A model generated the notes under the pieces. It was not told the DNA's origin, did not search any database, and worked only from the letters and a program-made list of their open reading frames with translations. From Parachlorella kessleri (lineage: Eukaryota; Chlorophyta; Trebouxiophyceae; Chlorellales; Chlorellaceae), in contig BBXU01002799.1 in the NCBI GenBank assembly GCA_001598975.1, positions 45,733 to 109,732 on the forward strand: a stretch of 64,000 nucleotides of DNA. The letters are read 5' to 3'. Below, piece by piece: positions 35,679-46,700 of the stretch. The position numbers were made by a program, and so were the translations under genes. Position 1 is the stretch's first letter; each line of letters begins with the position of its first letter.

Positions 35679-38600
35679 ATGGCAACCATGACCTCTATCA
35701 TGTGCGGCCCTGGTTCGGATGCGCTGTCTAATGGCTATAGCGCTGACTCGGTGCCGGCGCAGCAGCAGCAGCAGCAGCTTAACTGTGTAGCCTCGGCAGC
35801 CACTGCCAACGGTGATACAGCGCATCCCAACGTGTTCGTGCGGGGGCTACCGCTGGCATGGGGGGAGAGCGAACTGGCCTCAGTGTTTGCGGCGTACGGG
35901 GAGCTCTCCAGTATTAGGCTGGTGCGGCACTCCATGACCAAGCACTCCCTAGGGTGAGCCGGCTGTAGGGGCTGTCATGGATCACTATGTGTCTAGCGCA
36001 GGAGACACTGAGCAGGTGGTCAACAATCTGGGGTTGTCGGTGTGCATCTGTGCTACATCAACACCGCCAACTTGTCCTCCCAGCCCCGCATCCCACCGGC
36101 CACTCACTGGTGCGCAGCTGGCAGCAGCGCGCAGGGGCAGCTATGCCTGTTGAAAGTGCCGAGCTTGATGTTGGTGCGACGGCTGCTTGCAGGTATGGCT
36201 TTGTGCGGTTCAGCCATGTGCAGGATGCGCAGGCAGCCATCAGCTCTCTGGACGGCACAACTGTGCTGGGCCACAAGCTGCAAGTCAAGTTTGCAGACGC
36301 AGATGCCGGCCCACCCGCGGCCGCTTCACCCTCCGGGCTGACCCCCTCTGATAGCTGCTATGCTAAGCACTTGCCAGCAAGCTGGGGGGTGAGTGCCGCG
36401 TTTTCTTTTTTGTTTACTCGTGGTGGAAGGAGTATTGCATGGTGCCTTGCCTGCTGGCTTTTGCAGATACCTGCGAAGTCAGGGCTTGACAGTTACACTT
36501 GAGGGGACTGGCTCAGGCAGGCCAGCTTAAGTTGGCAAGTCCATTCGCGCAAGGCACTGGACACATGAACGAGCTGTTGAGGAGGTAAACTAACCTGCTG
36601 GGTGGTGATAGTTTATGGCTTGTGACTCGCGGCAAGGGCACGCTTCAACGAGCAGGTGAAATTGCCCTTTTTATGCAGGCTCGAGAGGTGCAGCAGTTGT
36701 TTGAGGCGCACGGCGCGGTACTGGACGTCAAGCTGTTCCCCTGCCTAGACCAGTTCCGAGGGGCCAGCGCCCTGGTCAGAATGGCTTCTGTGGAGGCGGC
36801 GGAGCGCGCCATCAATGCCCTCAACAACACCACACCGGCCAACGGGGTTCAATCCCTCATTGTCAGGTGGGTGGAAGCCGGTCTTGGCTGGGGTAGGGGC
36901 TACGGAGAGGCGGGTGTGGTAGCTGGGTGGTGTACTGCGGGGAGCACAGCACTGGCACACGTAAGTTGTAGAGGGTCTTGGTCGGACCGGACGAGGACCA
37001 GCTCAGTACTACCGTCGATAGCGGCGTAGGGGCAATTGGGAATGTTGGCCTCCGGAAAGCAGCGGGCCAGGCGTCGATTTTGGCTATCGTGATGTACGAT
37101 CTGCTCTCTGCTTAGCACCAGTGACCGGTCAGCAGTCACCGTCTTTAGGCTGCATTGGGTAGTAGCTCACCTGCCAGTGCCGTGCCTTCCTCTTTCCGAA
37201 CAGGTTTGCGGAGTCTGCCGCGGAGAAGGCTGCCCGCCTGCAGCGTCGCGAGCGGCAGCAGCAGCAACAGCAGCAGCAGCAAGCGAGCCGGGCTGCCGCG
37301 GCGGGGCTGCCGCGCTCGGCGCTCAGCTCGGGCAACCTAGGGCCGCTGAACAGCCAGCACAGCCTGTTGGCCACCTCGCCGGCATTGCTGTCGCCGGAGC
37401 AGCAGCTGCAGCAGGTGGGCTGGGTAGTTGCGTGTGTGTGGTGTGGTGTGGCTGCGTGCGCCGTGCATGTCCTACGGGGCAGAGGAGGCGAGCTCGTCTT
37501 GGGAGCGACACCTGCACTGGTCTCACTTCATTGTTCAGCTGACAATGCCCAGCCAAGACCTGACCGGGAAGCTCGACCTGTTGGTGATGACGAGCGCAGC
37601 AAGATGAAGTACGACACCTGGAGTAGAGTGTACTGCAGGCCCTTTCGGCGCTCTCGCTGGGTGCGGCCGACAGCACCCTGAGCCTGCCGCAGCTAGTCGG
37701 CATGGGCAGCGGCGGGCTGGCGGCGCCGCCCACGCCTCAGCTAGTGCGGCCGCCGCCCGCGGCCGCGGTGCCCCTGGCGCCGCCCATCCAGGTCAACTAC
37801 CAGCCGCCGGTGTTGTCCACCGTCGCCCTGCGGGGTAAGCTTGTACGATGTGCCCTTGAGGTGCTGTCGATTTGAACCGAGTTGCATGCCTGCTCTCGGT
37901 TGCTTTAGGTGTTGACTTGCCAGTTGCACCGCCGGTGACATAGTAGGCCATCCTCGTGTTGTGCCGTGGGTGAAGCAAACGAGCAGGGGTTGCCCAGCAG
38001 GCCAAGGGGGGTGGGTTAAGGGTGCAGTTGCTACAACCAGGGTGATGGATTGGGACGAGGGCACCTGGCTTGCGGGCGCGTGAGGGGAGCATTGCATCCA
38101 TTTGTTGCCTGCAGGGCTTCCACAGAACGCGGACCGCCTGTGGGTGTATGAGCACTTTGCTCGTTTCGGGCCCATAGCCAGCATGAGGCTTGTGTTTGAC
38201 GAGACGACAGGCCTCTGTACCGGCTCGGGGTGAGCTGGGCCATCCCTTGTACTTGGGCTAGGGAGTGCCATGGCTGGGATGGGCTGCCGTATGTGCTGGT
38301 GGTCAGCGAGCAGGAAGGGTTTGGGGTTGATAAGCAGTGTATGCCTCAATTTTGCCGGGTGTTGGTGGCGCTCATGCTTGTATGTGATTATTGAAAGCCG
38401 TGCCTTAATGCCAGCCTTTGCAATGTCAGCACCAGATTGGACTGTACTGGGGGCTTAAGATGTGCTGCATCACGCGGGTGTGCTGCCGCCCCATGGAGGG
38501 CTTACAGTGCCTGAGCGTCGAGGTGAAGTGCTCCACCCTGCCAGCTATGTTGAGCTTGCTAAGCTTGCCTGCAAAGTGGAGCCCACGTGCCGTTGCCTGC

Positions 38601-38994
38601 GATTTACTTTAAGCTTTCAGCAAGGTTTACTGTGCTGTGCAGGATTATCAACTATGCCGACCACGGCGCGGGCGACCGCGCGCGTCAGGTGCTGAGCGGC
38701 ATGCGCGCCGGCGACAAGGTGCTGCAGGTCCTCGTGCAGCAGGCGGGGCAGGGCTCTGCCGGGCCCGGCGTGCTGACGCCCCAGGCCTCCGGCCAGGGAC
38801 CCAGCCTTGCGCAGCGGCAGGCCAGCCAGGCCGCCGTGGCCGCGATGGCGGCAGCGGGCCTGCAGGGCATGCCGTCTTCCACCATGCCGATGGGCTACGG
38901 GGGTGACGGCACGCCCGCCTCGCCGCTGGCGCTCGCCTTCCCCACCTCCACCGCCGACTGGGGCCAGTCGCCGTTCAACATGTCTGGCATGTGA
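35679..38994 (+). CDS. Three-RRM RNA-binding protein
   Basis: Seven phase-consistent exons encode about 510 residues: 35679-35953, 36193-36388, 36679-36866, 37204-37414, 37639-37834, 38115-38229 and 38643-38994. RRM1 has RNP2 VFVRGLP, AYGELSSIRLVRH and RNP1 GYGFVRFSH, with DGTTVLGHKLQVKFAD. RRM2 runs from YAKHLPASWG through LFEAHGAVLDVKLF to NALNNTTPANGVQSLIVRFA; its RNP1 is degenerate (RGASALVRM). After a polyQ stretch and a Pro/Ala-rich linker, RRM3 reads YEHFARFGPIASMRLVFDE then GSGIINYAD in place of a canonical RNP1. The arrangement of two RRMs, a long linker and a third RRM resembles ELAV/CELF-type mRNA regulators of splicing, stability or translation. I infer the same general role; the target is unknown. 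The tail is Gly/Pro/Met-rich and ends NMSGM. Confidence 0.85.
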
Positions 38995-40223
38995 GCGCAG
39001 CGCGCGTGTGCCCTGGGCGACAGGCTATGGGGCTCGCAGGGTGGCTGCCTAGGGGGCTCGACGGTTGCGGCAGTTGGTGCCTTGGCTGGTGGCGCGCGCG
39101 CGTTTGTGCTGACCGAGGCAGACAGCGGTGGCTGCTCTTTCATCCATCAGCACAGCAAGTCGCAGAGTCGAATCGGTGTCGTAGTATTCCGTCAGCCTTC
39201 AAGACCGTATATGTGCTGAGTTATAAGAGTGTCTGACAATCAAGCTGCGAGTGGGAGTGAGGCAGGGACCTGCTCAGCCACCCACATTCTTTTATTGCGT
39301 AATGGTGCCTCACTGGGCTGTACGCTTATACAACTGGTCTGAGGAATGGCAGGTGGGAGAGGAATAATGCGACGGGGGTGTGGCTTTCTCCGCATGCGTG
39401 CCAGCAGTGCACTGCCCGGACTTGGGCAGGGCTGGGTGGCAACGGCATGCGGCTTGGGCCAGGCACGCGTGCGCTGAGTAGGTCTTTTGTGGGGGAGGTT
39501 GCCTTGACATAGCGCTGGCACCCTAGCGTGGCAGCTAGATCAAGTTGGGCAGGTTATTTTTTCTGGGTCTATGCTGGCTGCTCCGCAGGATTAGTCCCTT
39601 CTCTGAGCTGTTGTTGCCCAAAGGCAGCATTACCCCCTCTATGTATGAGTCATTGGACCTGTTATGGGTTGTTTCTGCGGAGGGGGCAGCTGGTTACGCA
39701 CCTTGGCTGTTGGTGCTGCCAAGCCAGTTTTCAGCTGCCTGAAGAGTTGGACTGGGAAGGTTGTTTTGGGATACTAGGTTCTGCTCTTGCTATAACCTGC
39801 CATCACTCCCTATCTTCGAGTATCGTTGGGTTGGGCATATTCTGGGCAGTAGTTGCCTGGTAGCTTTTGCTTGACCCGTCATACGCACTGCCTGCATGGT
39901 CTCTGGAGTGCACAGCTCTTTCTGCGCACCGCAGCACGGTTTTCCCCATCGGTCGCTGGCTTTGCTTGCAAGCCGGTCCACAGTCATTATGTCACCTGTG
40001 TTAGTAGTGGCACCGTGAAAGTGCTTGTGTGAGGCAGCCTGAGCTGCGGCGTGAGAATGCTCCGTTGTGCCTGTGTGTGTGTGTGTATCTCTAGCTGGCA
40101 GTGGGCGCGCCGGTCTAGGCCTGCTGGCCCCTACGTTAATGTTAAATGCAAGCATTATCGTTATGCTGTAGGTGAAGCACCTCTGCTGCCGTAACCTTTT
40201 CCCCTCATTTTCACCTTGGCCGT

Positions 40224-40228
40224 TGTAA
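40224..40228 (+). promoter_or_regulatory. TGTAA polyadenylation signal of the RRM gene
   Basis: TGTAA on the coding strand, about 1.2 kb after the stop. No earlier copy was noticed. Assignment is by position only. Confidence 0.45.
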
Positions 40229-40741
40229 TGAGGTTGGCGTTCCATACCATCCTTGCCTTCCTGCGATAACGAGCTCTATCTCATGGTGTACTGCAGTTGG
40301 TTGGCCCTCCTGCGCCCTCGCTTCAAGCTTCTGCATATGCTCATATCTGCTAAAGAGCGCGTCTTGCTTTGGTTTAATTTACGATTGAGGCCATTCTCTC
40401 CTTGTTGTCGTTGCACGTTTGTATGTGGCTATTTTCAGTGGCATAGGGTGGTATATGGTCTCCCTGTTATGCAGCACTGCTTGGGTTCTGCGATTCCTGG
40501 CTGCCGTGTCAGGGACGAGTGACACCCATCCTAGCAGAACTGCCGTGCTTGTCATATTACTTATGACTTGGACCGGTTCACACTGGCAGACAGGACTTGT
40601 AGCGTTCGTCAAGGTTGGCCCTGGCATAGCCAGCTGAGGAAAGCGAGGCAAGCTTTATAGCTCTAGGAGAAGGAGTAGATGTGGGTAATGGCATTACCCA
40701 GGGGAAATGGTATTAAAGCTGCTCGTGCCTCAGCATACAGT

Positions 40742-40963
40742 GACTCAGGCTCATTCTGCATTCAACCCTGTCGGTCCAGTTCAGCCCAGCTCTACTCTCT
40801 GTTTGCACCACCTGCCACCTCTGCTAAATACAGTAGGGAGAGAACTACTGGCTCAGAACTCAGGCAAGACTCAGGCTCATTCTGCATCCAGCCCTATCAG
40901 TTCCGTCCAGTCCAGCCCAGCTCTACTTCCTGTTCGCACTACCTGCCACCCATGCTAATACAG
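40742..40963. repeat. Imperfect direct duplication, about 95 bp, 127-bp period
   Basis: Copy 1 (40742-40833) and copy 2 (about 40868-40963) both start with gactcaggctcattctgcat and share cagcccagctctact, a gcaccacctgccacc-like block and the end ctaa(a)tacag. A diverged spacer of about 35 bases separates them. Each copy ends in a pyrimidine/AG pattern like a splice acceptor, but no exon follows. Confidence 0.75.
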
Positions 40964-41259
40964 TCTTGACAGTGTCCAGCCAAGTACGTTGGCGGTGGTG
41001 GGATAACATATGTGGGAGCTATTTGACCTAGGGCAGCCTAGCCTAACATGTGGGAAACTCTCAGTAAAACCCTTGCAGTACAGGTCAGCTCGCACAGTCG
41101 CGCATACCCCATATAGTGTCACTAGTTGTCACCTGCACCTTTGATCTCTGACCTTCGAAGGCTTTCCAAGCCAGCACCCTTCCCCTGCATTAGGGAACCA
41201 GGCACCCGGCGGACACTGAGCTCTCCCACCGTCGTGCTGTCTACCAACTTCAGCCTAAC

Positions 41260-43538
41260 TCACGTCCCTGGCGGGGAGGTGGCACAGCTGTGTGCACCCT
41301 GCTGGCAACTGGGGTAGAGCCGCCTGGAAGCATCCACACGATCCTCCCCAAAGCAGGCACACTGTGTGCTGAGCTGCCCATCTCTGTCTGGTACCGCCAC
41401 CTGCCGCGGGAACTGGCCGGTAGGGCACCACACCGCGCCGCCTGCGACAGCCGCAGATGGGGGCAATCCTCCAACTGTGCGTCAGGAGGGCATGGAGGCT
41501 TACTTTCCTAACGAAAGGAAGTGGAGGTCAGGCGGCTGGTGCTCTCTGCAGTCCAGACGTGGAGCGCAGTTTCCCATGCCACAGCGCAACCCCGGAGACT
41601 CTGTAACAGCCACTAGCTCAAGGACCCGGGTCCCTCTTATGATGCCCTGCCGCTGTGGTTAAGGCAATCAGACACAGGGTGCTACGGCAAACGGAGATTC
41701 TTAAAATGGCCGGTGGTGTACATATGCTAGAAGGATGGTATTAGCCACTGACCGGTGTCGGAGCGTCAACCAAGGTAGCCAAGTGATAGGCAGGATGCCT
41801 CGTGCCCAGAGGTATTCTAGGTCAGGTATGCTTTGCTGGTTGCCAGCAGCAACACTCACCCTCCGCCTTGGTCCACCGCACGTTGCAAGGTGTGTGGTGC
41901 CCTCCCGCCTCCCCGCCCTGCTGACGCTGCCGCTGCCTCTGCTGCCGCCGCTGTGCTGCGGCCTCGTCTTCCTGCCGAGCCAGGGCTTCCGCATGGCCCA
42001 GCAGCGCTGTAGGGTTGCCATCGGCATCATAGAACCGCCCGACCAGGTGCCCCACCAGCCGGTACTCCTGCACAACAGTTGAAGGCGCCCTCAGTTGCAG
42101 GACGGTGCCCCACCGCAGAGAGTGTGGGTGTGGCAAGGTAATTGTTTGTGCAGAGTAACAGATTGGCCGATGGCTCAGTAGAAACTCCTACCTAGCCGAG
42201 CCTTGGACAAGCCCACGCTGCCAAATCAATGCTCAAGAAATCCTTGTGCGCAGGACTACCACCGTTGCGGTGAAAAGTAGCTGAACAGTGCCACCACACC
42301 ATTCAACAGAAGCCTGCATTAGCATGCCATGCCTTGTGCTCCAGGAAGAAGTCCCGCCACTTCACCAGCCCTTGGAACTCCTCAGCTGTGAAGTCCTCCA
42401 CATCGTCATTCAAGTCCTGCTGGAACTTCCCTGCAGGTTGGCAAGATGCGTCCCCCAGTCAGCATTGGCGGCAGGGGGGGTGTTGTGAACAGCGGCAGCT
42501 GCCAAGGAGCTGGCGCACAATGGGTGTCAGGGGCAGGGAGGCAGTTTTGCCACGAGCTACTCTTCGCCTGGCTGAAGCAGTGGGTGAAGCAAGCCTACCA
42601 GTGACATATGCTCGTGATGCGTCTTTAGCCGCAAAGAAGCTGTAGCCCCCGCCTTTCCCTGCAACACAAGCCAATCTCATGGGTGAACTCTGCAGTGCAA
42701 TGGCTTGCTTGTTCCCTCAAAGAAACACCAAACGAGACTGGGAAGACACATTAGGTACTGGAACTCCACACTTTAGGCCACTGAAGGGTTACACAAGCGT
42801 TGAGAATGTTACCAAGCGGTATGCTCTACCATAATGCCGCGCCCCACGGGTGACGTCAAACACATGTCCCATCACAGCGACATATATCTTGCGGCTGTGC
42901 TGGCCATCATATGGGCGCAAGTCTTCAGGCGTGTAGAGCCTCACCTGCACAGTGAGGTAAAACCCTCAGCACAGGCCAAGCCCACTGACAGACGTGCTAG
43001 TGCCATCCTGACTCTGGCTTTGGGGTGTTATAGGCAGGATAAGGAAGGACGTAGCAGCCAGTGCGTGGCCAGACACCTTGCTGCTGTATACAGTCCACTT
43101 CAATCGGCTGACGTTGTATGCTTCTGCAGCTCACCCCTCCAACATATGCTCCTGCAGTAGATTCGTCATGGTGTGACGAGAAGACTTGCAAGCACAGGAC
43201 TATGAGCCCCACTACGGCTGCAAGGCTTGCTATGACATAAAGCTCAGCCCTCAGCGGCACTGATGCTTTATCTGTGCTTGGCTTAGGTGCAGCTCTGAAG
43301 GGAACCGCCTCCTTGCTGTCCTCTTGGGTGTCACCTGAGGGAGGCACTGGTTGGACAGTCAGCCGGGATTCTCTGTAACTGATGCCCAAAACACAGGAAC
43401 GGCTGAAGAAGTGGTGCAGCTACCTAGATGGCACTAGGGCCGTGGGCTTTCTGTGTTTGATTCTTGCAAAAGCTGCACGATGTGATCACACCGAAGTCAC
43501 TATTCGAACCAAAAAAAACTGACCTGAGAAATTGCCAT
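41260..43538 (-). CDS. Membrane-anchored cytochrome b5-like protein (neuferricin/MAPR type)
   Basis: Main exons on the minus strand: about 43380-43135, 42944-42830, 42658-42599, 42430-42333, 42067-41860 and 41441-41260 (stop 41262-41260), roughly 300 residues. The N-terminal part has one membrane anchor (LYVIASLAAVVGLIVLCLQV). The haem-binding cytochrome b5-like domain follows: YTPEDLRPYDG, KIYVAVMGHVFDVTRGARHYG, GGGYSFFAAKDASRAYVTG, DLNDDVEDFTAEEF and LVKWRDFFLEHKEYRLVGHL. This matches neuferricin (CYB5D2), including the CNVRW and VWCPTG motifs in the Cys-rich tail. MAPR proteins bind haem and often modulate P450 or sterol metabolism; that role is inferred. One intron uses a GC donor (42332). 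The first exon is unresolved: ATG 43538 with MAISQ is one candidate, but its phase does not clearly fit. Confidence 0.85.
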
Positions 43539-43771
43539 CTCCTTTGTTGGCCCTTCTATGTAAGGCCTGTGACATACTAGCACCCGTGTCCGTATAGGCA
43601 ATCAGATGTTCACCCCGTCTAGATTAACCTTTTCATGTTGCAAACGCCCTATGCCACCTGCTAGGCGCCAGGAGCGCGGGATCGAGAATCAGAAGCCCAG
43701 CAAGGTTCAAATTGCCGCAGCTCAGTAGCAGGTCCACCGATTGTGACAAAGTGCTGTTGTTCAGAGGCAGC
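43539..43771. promoter_or_regulatory. Short divergent promoter between the cytochrome b5-like and SAP genes
   Basis: Only about 230 bases separate the candidate start of the leftward gene from ATG 43772 of the rightward gene, so the two probably share regulatory sequence. No TATA box stands out. Confidence 0.4.
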
Positions 43772-46700
43772 ATGGCCTTTGCAGCGCCTTCAGTGGGCGC
43801 ATGCCCAAGCACCACTTTGGGCAAAGCAAGCAGCTTGCCATGGAGCAGGCTAGGACGACCACGCATCACCGCTACCTTCCATCAGGCACGGGTTTCTCTG
43901 TACCTCTACATCGCGGGCGATGCAGCTGGCTCCTTAGCAAGGGTTGGTGCTGCAGGTCAGAAGACGGCCTGGGCGCCACAAGGCAGCCTTGAAACACTTA
44001 CCAAAGGCACAGCTGGGGCAGGAGGGGAGTGGTCCACCCCTAGCCAAACCCAGCAAGACGGCCCTACTGCGTTTGCCAAAGGTATGCCTGGTCACTGCTT
44101 GGTGGGTGTCAAGGGTTTGACTCGGATAAGATTCTAGGTATCGCTGTCAGCTAGCATGACCGATTTGGTTAAGGGGTCCGGGCCTCTGTCCTACCAGCGT
44201 GACATACCAGCTGTACTTGCTGTCTCAGTGTGTCTGTGGGAGAGACCCACCAACCCCAGGAACGCAGGAAGCCACATCAGCAGGGCTAACGGGAGTCCAG
44301 CCCTATCTGCATGGTTCTCCCCTCCCTATCCCCTGTTCGCACAGCCTGCTGCCCTTAGCAACTCCATGACGAATTCACGCTGCAGGTTGAGTGGGTGGTG
44401 TGCCAAGCAGTGCAGCTCCTCAGCCGAGGGCTCCGGGCTGGGAGTCCATTTACTCAGTTGGTACTTGCACCTGCCTGCAGGCTGAGCTTGAGAAGGAGCT
44501 GTCAGCCAGGAGCCTCCCAACCACGGGCCTGAAGCAGGAGCTGGCGGAGCGGCTTTTGCAGGCACTGACACAGCAGCAGCAGCAGCAGCAGCAGCAGGGC
44601 CCTGGGCAAGGGGAGCCCAGCACCAGTGGGCAGGATGCACCGGGTTCTGGGGAGGGGCAGCCTGTTGAGGCGGAGGCCAAACTGAAGCGGCTGACAAAGG
44701 CAAGGGGTTGAGGGATGTTCGGCGTGTGAGCTGGCAGCTGTCTGCAGGAGGGTGCAAATGTCGAGGGTGCAAGGCCTGTGCAAGTTTTGCCAGTAGGATT
44801 CGGTCTGGCCATGCAGCGCCCAGCCAATGGGGAGTGGGGGTTAGCTAAAGAAGTCTCTTGGGGCGCACAGAACACTGAAAGCAGCAGTATATTCATGCAG
44901 GTTGGTGTATGGAGGTTTGTTGAAGGCCGATCAGGTATTGTTCAGAGGAGGCCCATCGGGCTAGCCTGTCTGCTCTGGGGTTAGATGCCTCCTAGCATAC
45001 ATATCCAATCCATGTTGCAGGCGGAGCTTCAAGAGCGCCTGGTGGCACTGGGGTTGCCCAAAACCGGCAAGAAGGAGGAGCTGGTTGCTCGCTTGCTGGC
45101 AGCAGCCACTCCAGACGCAAAGAGTGCTACGCCACAAGGCAGGGAAGCGGCTGCAGCTGCTGGTGCTGCCAGTGCTGCTGGCGCTTTGCCTGCTGCGCCT
45201 GCTGGGCAGCCGAGCAGCCAAGGCTCCGGCAAAGGCGGGGAGAGGAGGGGCGGGAGGCTGCCACCGGTGGCGGCAGTTGTGGCAAAGAAGCACGAGAAGG
45301 ACGAGATTCCCGCCTACCCTCCAGATGTATGTGGGTCCGGCGGCGGTACAGTCACCCTGAGCTATCCCACAGGGCGTGTGGGATAGACCGATATCTGCCT
45401 CTGCAAGCGTGCTGTGTGAAGTGTGACGTAAAGTGTTTTGCAGCTTCGCAAAGTGTGTGCTTAAGCCTGCTGATCCCCTGGTAACGCGGGCTATGTTCTC
45501 GCCCGCTCGTTGGGGATAGGAGTGGTCGTCAAATGGTTGTTTATGCATGTGGATGCCTATTTCATAATACTAAGCGGGTTCTACCCTTGTTCATGCCAAA
45601 CAGTCGCTGGACGAGGAGGAAAGGATGAGAGAGGCTCTGGGGCCATATGCAGCAATGCCTGAGCGGGCCCCCGAGGCAGGCAAGTGATGGGTGGTGAGGG
45701 CATGGGTAGTCATGTTGGTGGCATCTGCTGAGCTTCCCAGAAGTCCTGGATCCCTGGCTCTTTGGGTTGTTGAGTTCTTGAGCGCCTGCAGTGTGGCTGA
45801 TGGCTGGGGTAGTGTCAATCGGCCAAGAGCCTTGTTGCATGAAGACTGCCACCCCCGTCTGGGCGGCCAGGCATCCGTCATAAAAGCCAGATGCAAGCAG
45901 GCAGGCGGGCATCTTTGGGGACTTGTACATGGTTCCCATCAGCACACGCGATATTGGGTGTCGCGTCTGTGTCTAGCAGGAAGTTTCCAGTCTGTGCTGC
46001 TGCAGATCTGCTGCCAAGTGGGGTCCTGGAGGAGGATGAGCTTTCTTCCTTAGAAGCCAGCGACCCGCCGGCAACTGCACCACAGCCAGTGGCAAACTGG
46101 CGGTGGAAGAAGAAGTCCCAGGCAGCGGCACAGCCGGCAGCACAGGCGAGCCCAGCAGCAGAAGTACCCGCTGCTCAGCGGGCAGCTCCTGCGGGGCAGG
46201 CAAGCCAGCCAGCTGCAGCCGCGGGAGCGGTAGTACCCCGTTCGGAGGCGCCTCCCCAGTCACGTGCAGGGCCTCAAGCGGGTGAGCAGCCGCAAGGGCA
46301 GCAGGCAGAGCGGGAGCTGCAGCAGGCAGCCGAGACCCTTAAAGCCACTGGGGCGGGGGTTGCAGCCGCGGAGGAACCTGGCGAGCCAGCTGGCAAGGAA
46401 GCGGCAGAAGAAGGCGACTCTCAGGGTGATGCTGAGCTGCCGCCTCCTGCTGCCTCCCCGCCCAGCCCTGGGGGGAGGGCAGCAGCCGTGGACAAAGGCA
46501 CACCCCAGCCAGTTGCGGGGTGGCGGTGGAAAGCTACCGTGGCGGACGCTGCTGGCAGCGGCCCAGCTCCTCCCAGTGAGAAGGCACCTGCAGGTGGGAG
46601 TGCCTCAGCTGTGCCGCAGCAGGCACAGCAGCCTGCAGAGGCAGCGCCGCAAACCCGACCACAGGCCGAGGATGGTGCTACAGCAGGGCCCCAGCCAGTG

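Larger units (their letters stand above)
38995..41259. other. Long 3' UTR of the RRM gene and convergent spacer
   Basis: No supportable gene. The first TGTAA after the RRM stop that I noticed is at 40224, implying a 3' UTR of about 1.2 kb, rich in T and G/T runs. A TG repeat lies near 40070-40086. Beyond it is a duplicated segment (40742-40963). The right end should be 3' UTR of the leftward cytochrome b5-like gene. Confidence 0.5.

Noticed and set aside
44572..44597. Polyglutamine (cag)9 tract as a special element
   Set aside because: Short Gln runs are common in chlorophyte proteins; it is an ordinary microsatellite inside a coding exon.
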